49,670 nucleotides of DNA from SG8-32-3 sp964514055 (GTDB taxonomy: Archaea; Thermoproteota; Bathyarchaeia; Bathyarchaeales; Bathycorpusculaceae), in contig CAZEPB010000013.1 of NCBI GenBank assembly GCA_964514055.1, positions 1-49,670 on the forward strand, written 5' to 3'. A program made the position numbers and the translations under genes. Position 1 is the first letter of the stretch. Each line of letters begins with the position of its first letter. Under the pieces are notes generated by a model that was not told the DNA's origin, ran no database searches, and saw only the letters and a list, made by a program, of their open reading frames with translations. This document shows, one piece after another, positions 48,697 to 49,670 of the stretch.

Positions 48697-49212
48697 GTGA
48701 ACTTACTCACTGAGGTTGCAAAAGAAAAAGACTTCTGGGTATGTGCGCTAATATTAACTGCAACCGTTTTTCTAATTATCGTCGATATTTTCGGTCTAGC
48801 CAGTTTTAGTTTCTTCATTGGTCCTTTTCGCCTAAATCATTGGTTTGTTTTAATAGGAACAGTTTACATTATCTTTGCTGTACCTGCAATCTCCACCTTA
48901 AAACGCCGCCACCCATACAGAGCAATGTCCCTACACCGCCTTCACATGTTTGGCAACTTGTTTGCTTTTATGTTGATATCAGTTCACTTTGCGAGCCAAA
49001 TTAGCAGACCAGCAGAATATTACCCAAATCTCGGGACAGGTTTAGCTTTGTACATTGCTCTAATTTTGTTGGTTGGAACGGGAATTGCTCAAAGGTTCCA
49101 TCTTATCCGAAAGATTAAACCTCAAACATACAGATTTTTGCACACTGGTGCAGCTGTGACATTATACCTAATAATAGTCATCCACGTACTCCATGGTTTA
49201 GGAATACTATAG
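48697..49212 (+). CDS. four-His membrane heme protein, ferric-reductase-like
   Basis: 171-residue protein with about five membrane helices. Two helices each carry a His pair 14 residues apart: His83/His97 (LHRLHMFGNLF..ISVHF) and His149/His163 (RFLHTGAAV..VIHVLH). This is the pattern that holds two stacked hemes b in ferric reductase/NOX-type domains. No flavin domain is attached, so an external electron partner is needed. GTG 48697 lies about 26 bases after TTATATAA (about 48668-48675), suggesting a leaderless start; GGAGGTGA overlaps it. Confidence 0.78.
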   Translation: MNLLTEVAKEKDFWVCALILTATVFLIIVDIFGLASFSFFIGPFRLNHWFVLIGTVYIIFAVPAISTLKRRHPYRAMSLHRLHMFGNLFAFMLISVHFASQISRPAEYYPNLGTGLALYIALILLVGTGIAQRFHLIRKIKPQTYRFLHTGAAVTLYLIIVIHVLHGLGIL

Positions 49213-49466
49213 TGTAGCTATCATCGTTCCGCCCCAATGCCCGAATGTTCTAAGCTGTATGGATAGTAGTCGAGGGTTTTTTTGCAGTTCAGCTGCTTTA
49301 TTGCGGACTGCGCCGAAGCATTGAAACATTGTCATGGACGTGGTCGGAAAGATTCTGGCGAGGTTTTTGGAAGAGTGCGTTGAGCATTGAGATTAGCGTG
49401 TTTAAAACTTCGAGTTGTCTAGGCAAATAAAACTCTAACATATATCAGGTTAAAATAGCGTTCAGC

Positions 49467-49670
49467 TTATCGCTTGCGTTTCTTGAAGTATATCAGTAGA
49501 CCTGCGCCAATAACAGCTGCTGAGATAGCGCCAGCTGTCAATAGCGCTATTGGAAAGAGGTCTGATTGTGGAGGTTCAGGCGTTGGTGAAGTTGGTTCTT
49601 GGGAGGGCGTAGGAGTGGGAGTAGCTACAGGAGTAGGAGAAGGAGTAGGAGTGGGAGTAGCTACAGGAGT
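49467..49670 (-). CDS. surface protein, C-terminal part, cut by window edge
   Basis: Open frame entering from the right edge and ending TAA 49467. The visible 67 residues are a Pro/Thr-rich stalk (TPVATPTPTPSPTPVATPTP, then SQEPTSPTPEPPQ). A membrane helix (FPIALLTAGAISAAVIGAGLLIYF) and a KKRKR stop signal follow. This is the usual end of an archaeal secreted protein anchored by its C-terminus. The catalytic or binding part is outside the window. The 254 bases to its left (49213-49466) hold nothing convincing. Confidence 0.85.
   Translation of the reverse strand, partial: TPVATPTPTPSPTPVATPTPTPSQEPTSPTPEPPQSDLFPIALLTAGAISAAVIGAGLLIYFKKRKR
49609..49670 (-). repeat. 36-base tandem repeat encoding the Pro/Thr stalk
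   Basis: The 36-base unit at 49609-49644 starts again at 49645 and is identical up to the edge (26 bases). It encodes a 12-residue TPVATPTPTPSP repeat. The array probably continues beyond the window. Confidence 0.85.

Noticed and set aside
49334..49390. 18-codon frame starting ATG 49334
   Set aside because: Too short, no promoter or ribosome site, stop just upstream in frame.
1..49670. CRISPR arrays, insertion sequences, integrases or phage modules
   Set aside because: No regular repeat-spacer array, transposase or integrase motif was found on either strand.

Overview
The window is an archaeal chromosome segment. It has TATA-box promoters close to start codons, several apparently leaderless genes, and an archaeal/eukaryote-type ribosomal and translation block (eS19, PDCD5, eL39, eL31, eIF6, eL20/LX, prefoldin alpha, FtsY). 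It also has eL38, RNase Z, the archaeal tRNA G10 methyltransferase and TreT-type trehalose synthase. eL38 with Nuo/Fpo-like antiporter subunits and many small membrane proteins points to a Thermoproteota/Bathyarchaeia-like organism; that placement is inference. I see no CRISPR array, insertion sequence or phage.

Layout. 1-4.2 kb: the end of a complex I-like operon (L partial, M, N). 4.3-8.6 kb: a sugar ABC transporter, with the ATPase on the opposite strand. 9.4-12.9 kb: two routes to trehalose (TreT and a fused OtsA-OtsB). 13-20 kb: small genes, including a JAMM protease, a zincin-like protein, a winged-helix/GIY-YIG protein, an Lrp-type RAM domain, a SagB-like nitroreductase and eL38. 20.5-23.7 kb: a leftward run (DUF123 GIY-YIG, deoxyribosyltransferase-like, DUF255/thioredoxin-like). 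24-26 kb: a two-gene unit of UDP-sugar dehydrogenase plus a hyaluronan-synthase-like glycosyltransferase. 26-27.4 kb: methylthioadenosine salvage (MTAP plus Apt). 28-33 kb: PadR regulator, PLP decarboxylase, YdeI-like protein, SfsA. 33.4-38.7 kb: a loose run of tRNAs and small secreted or membrane proteins, including a collagen-like one. 38.8-42.5 kb: TIM-barrel isomerase, RNase Z, tRNA methyltransferase, PRPP synthetase. 42.7-44.6 kb: flavin-binding protein and a large secreted anchored protein. 44.6-48.4 kb: the leftward ribosomal/FtsY operon. 48.7 kb to the end: a four-His membrane heme protein and the C-terminus of a surface protein.

The most notable non-coding signal is a recurrent element, TATA box + G-run + CTATAG, present five times (18.4, 20.2, 38.8, 42.6 and 48.5 kb). 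Three copies sit as promoters in front of the isomerase gene, the PRPP synthetase operon and the ribosomal operon. Two copies face no sense gene and may drive non-coding or antisense RNAs. A second intergenic repeat, 23 bases with one mismatch, occurs at 34.8 and 38.1 kb. Five tRNA genes (Ser-UGA, Val-GAC, Gly-GCC, Phe-GAA, Val-CAC) and a decayed tRNA-Phe-like 3' fragment are present.

Several genes are too short or too truncated for ordinary ORF calling and were read directly: eL39, a DUF4177-like protein, a 52-residue protein with a strong ribosome site, a 44-residue membrane protein, a 37-residue Cys-rich candidate, and the edge-truncated surface protein. Functions are assigned from motifs only; no database search was run.
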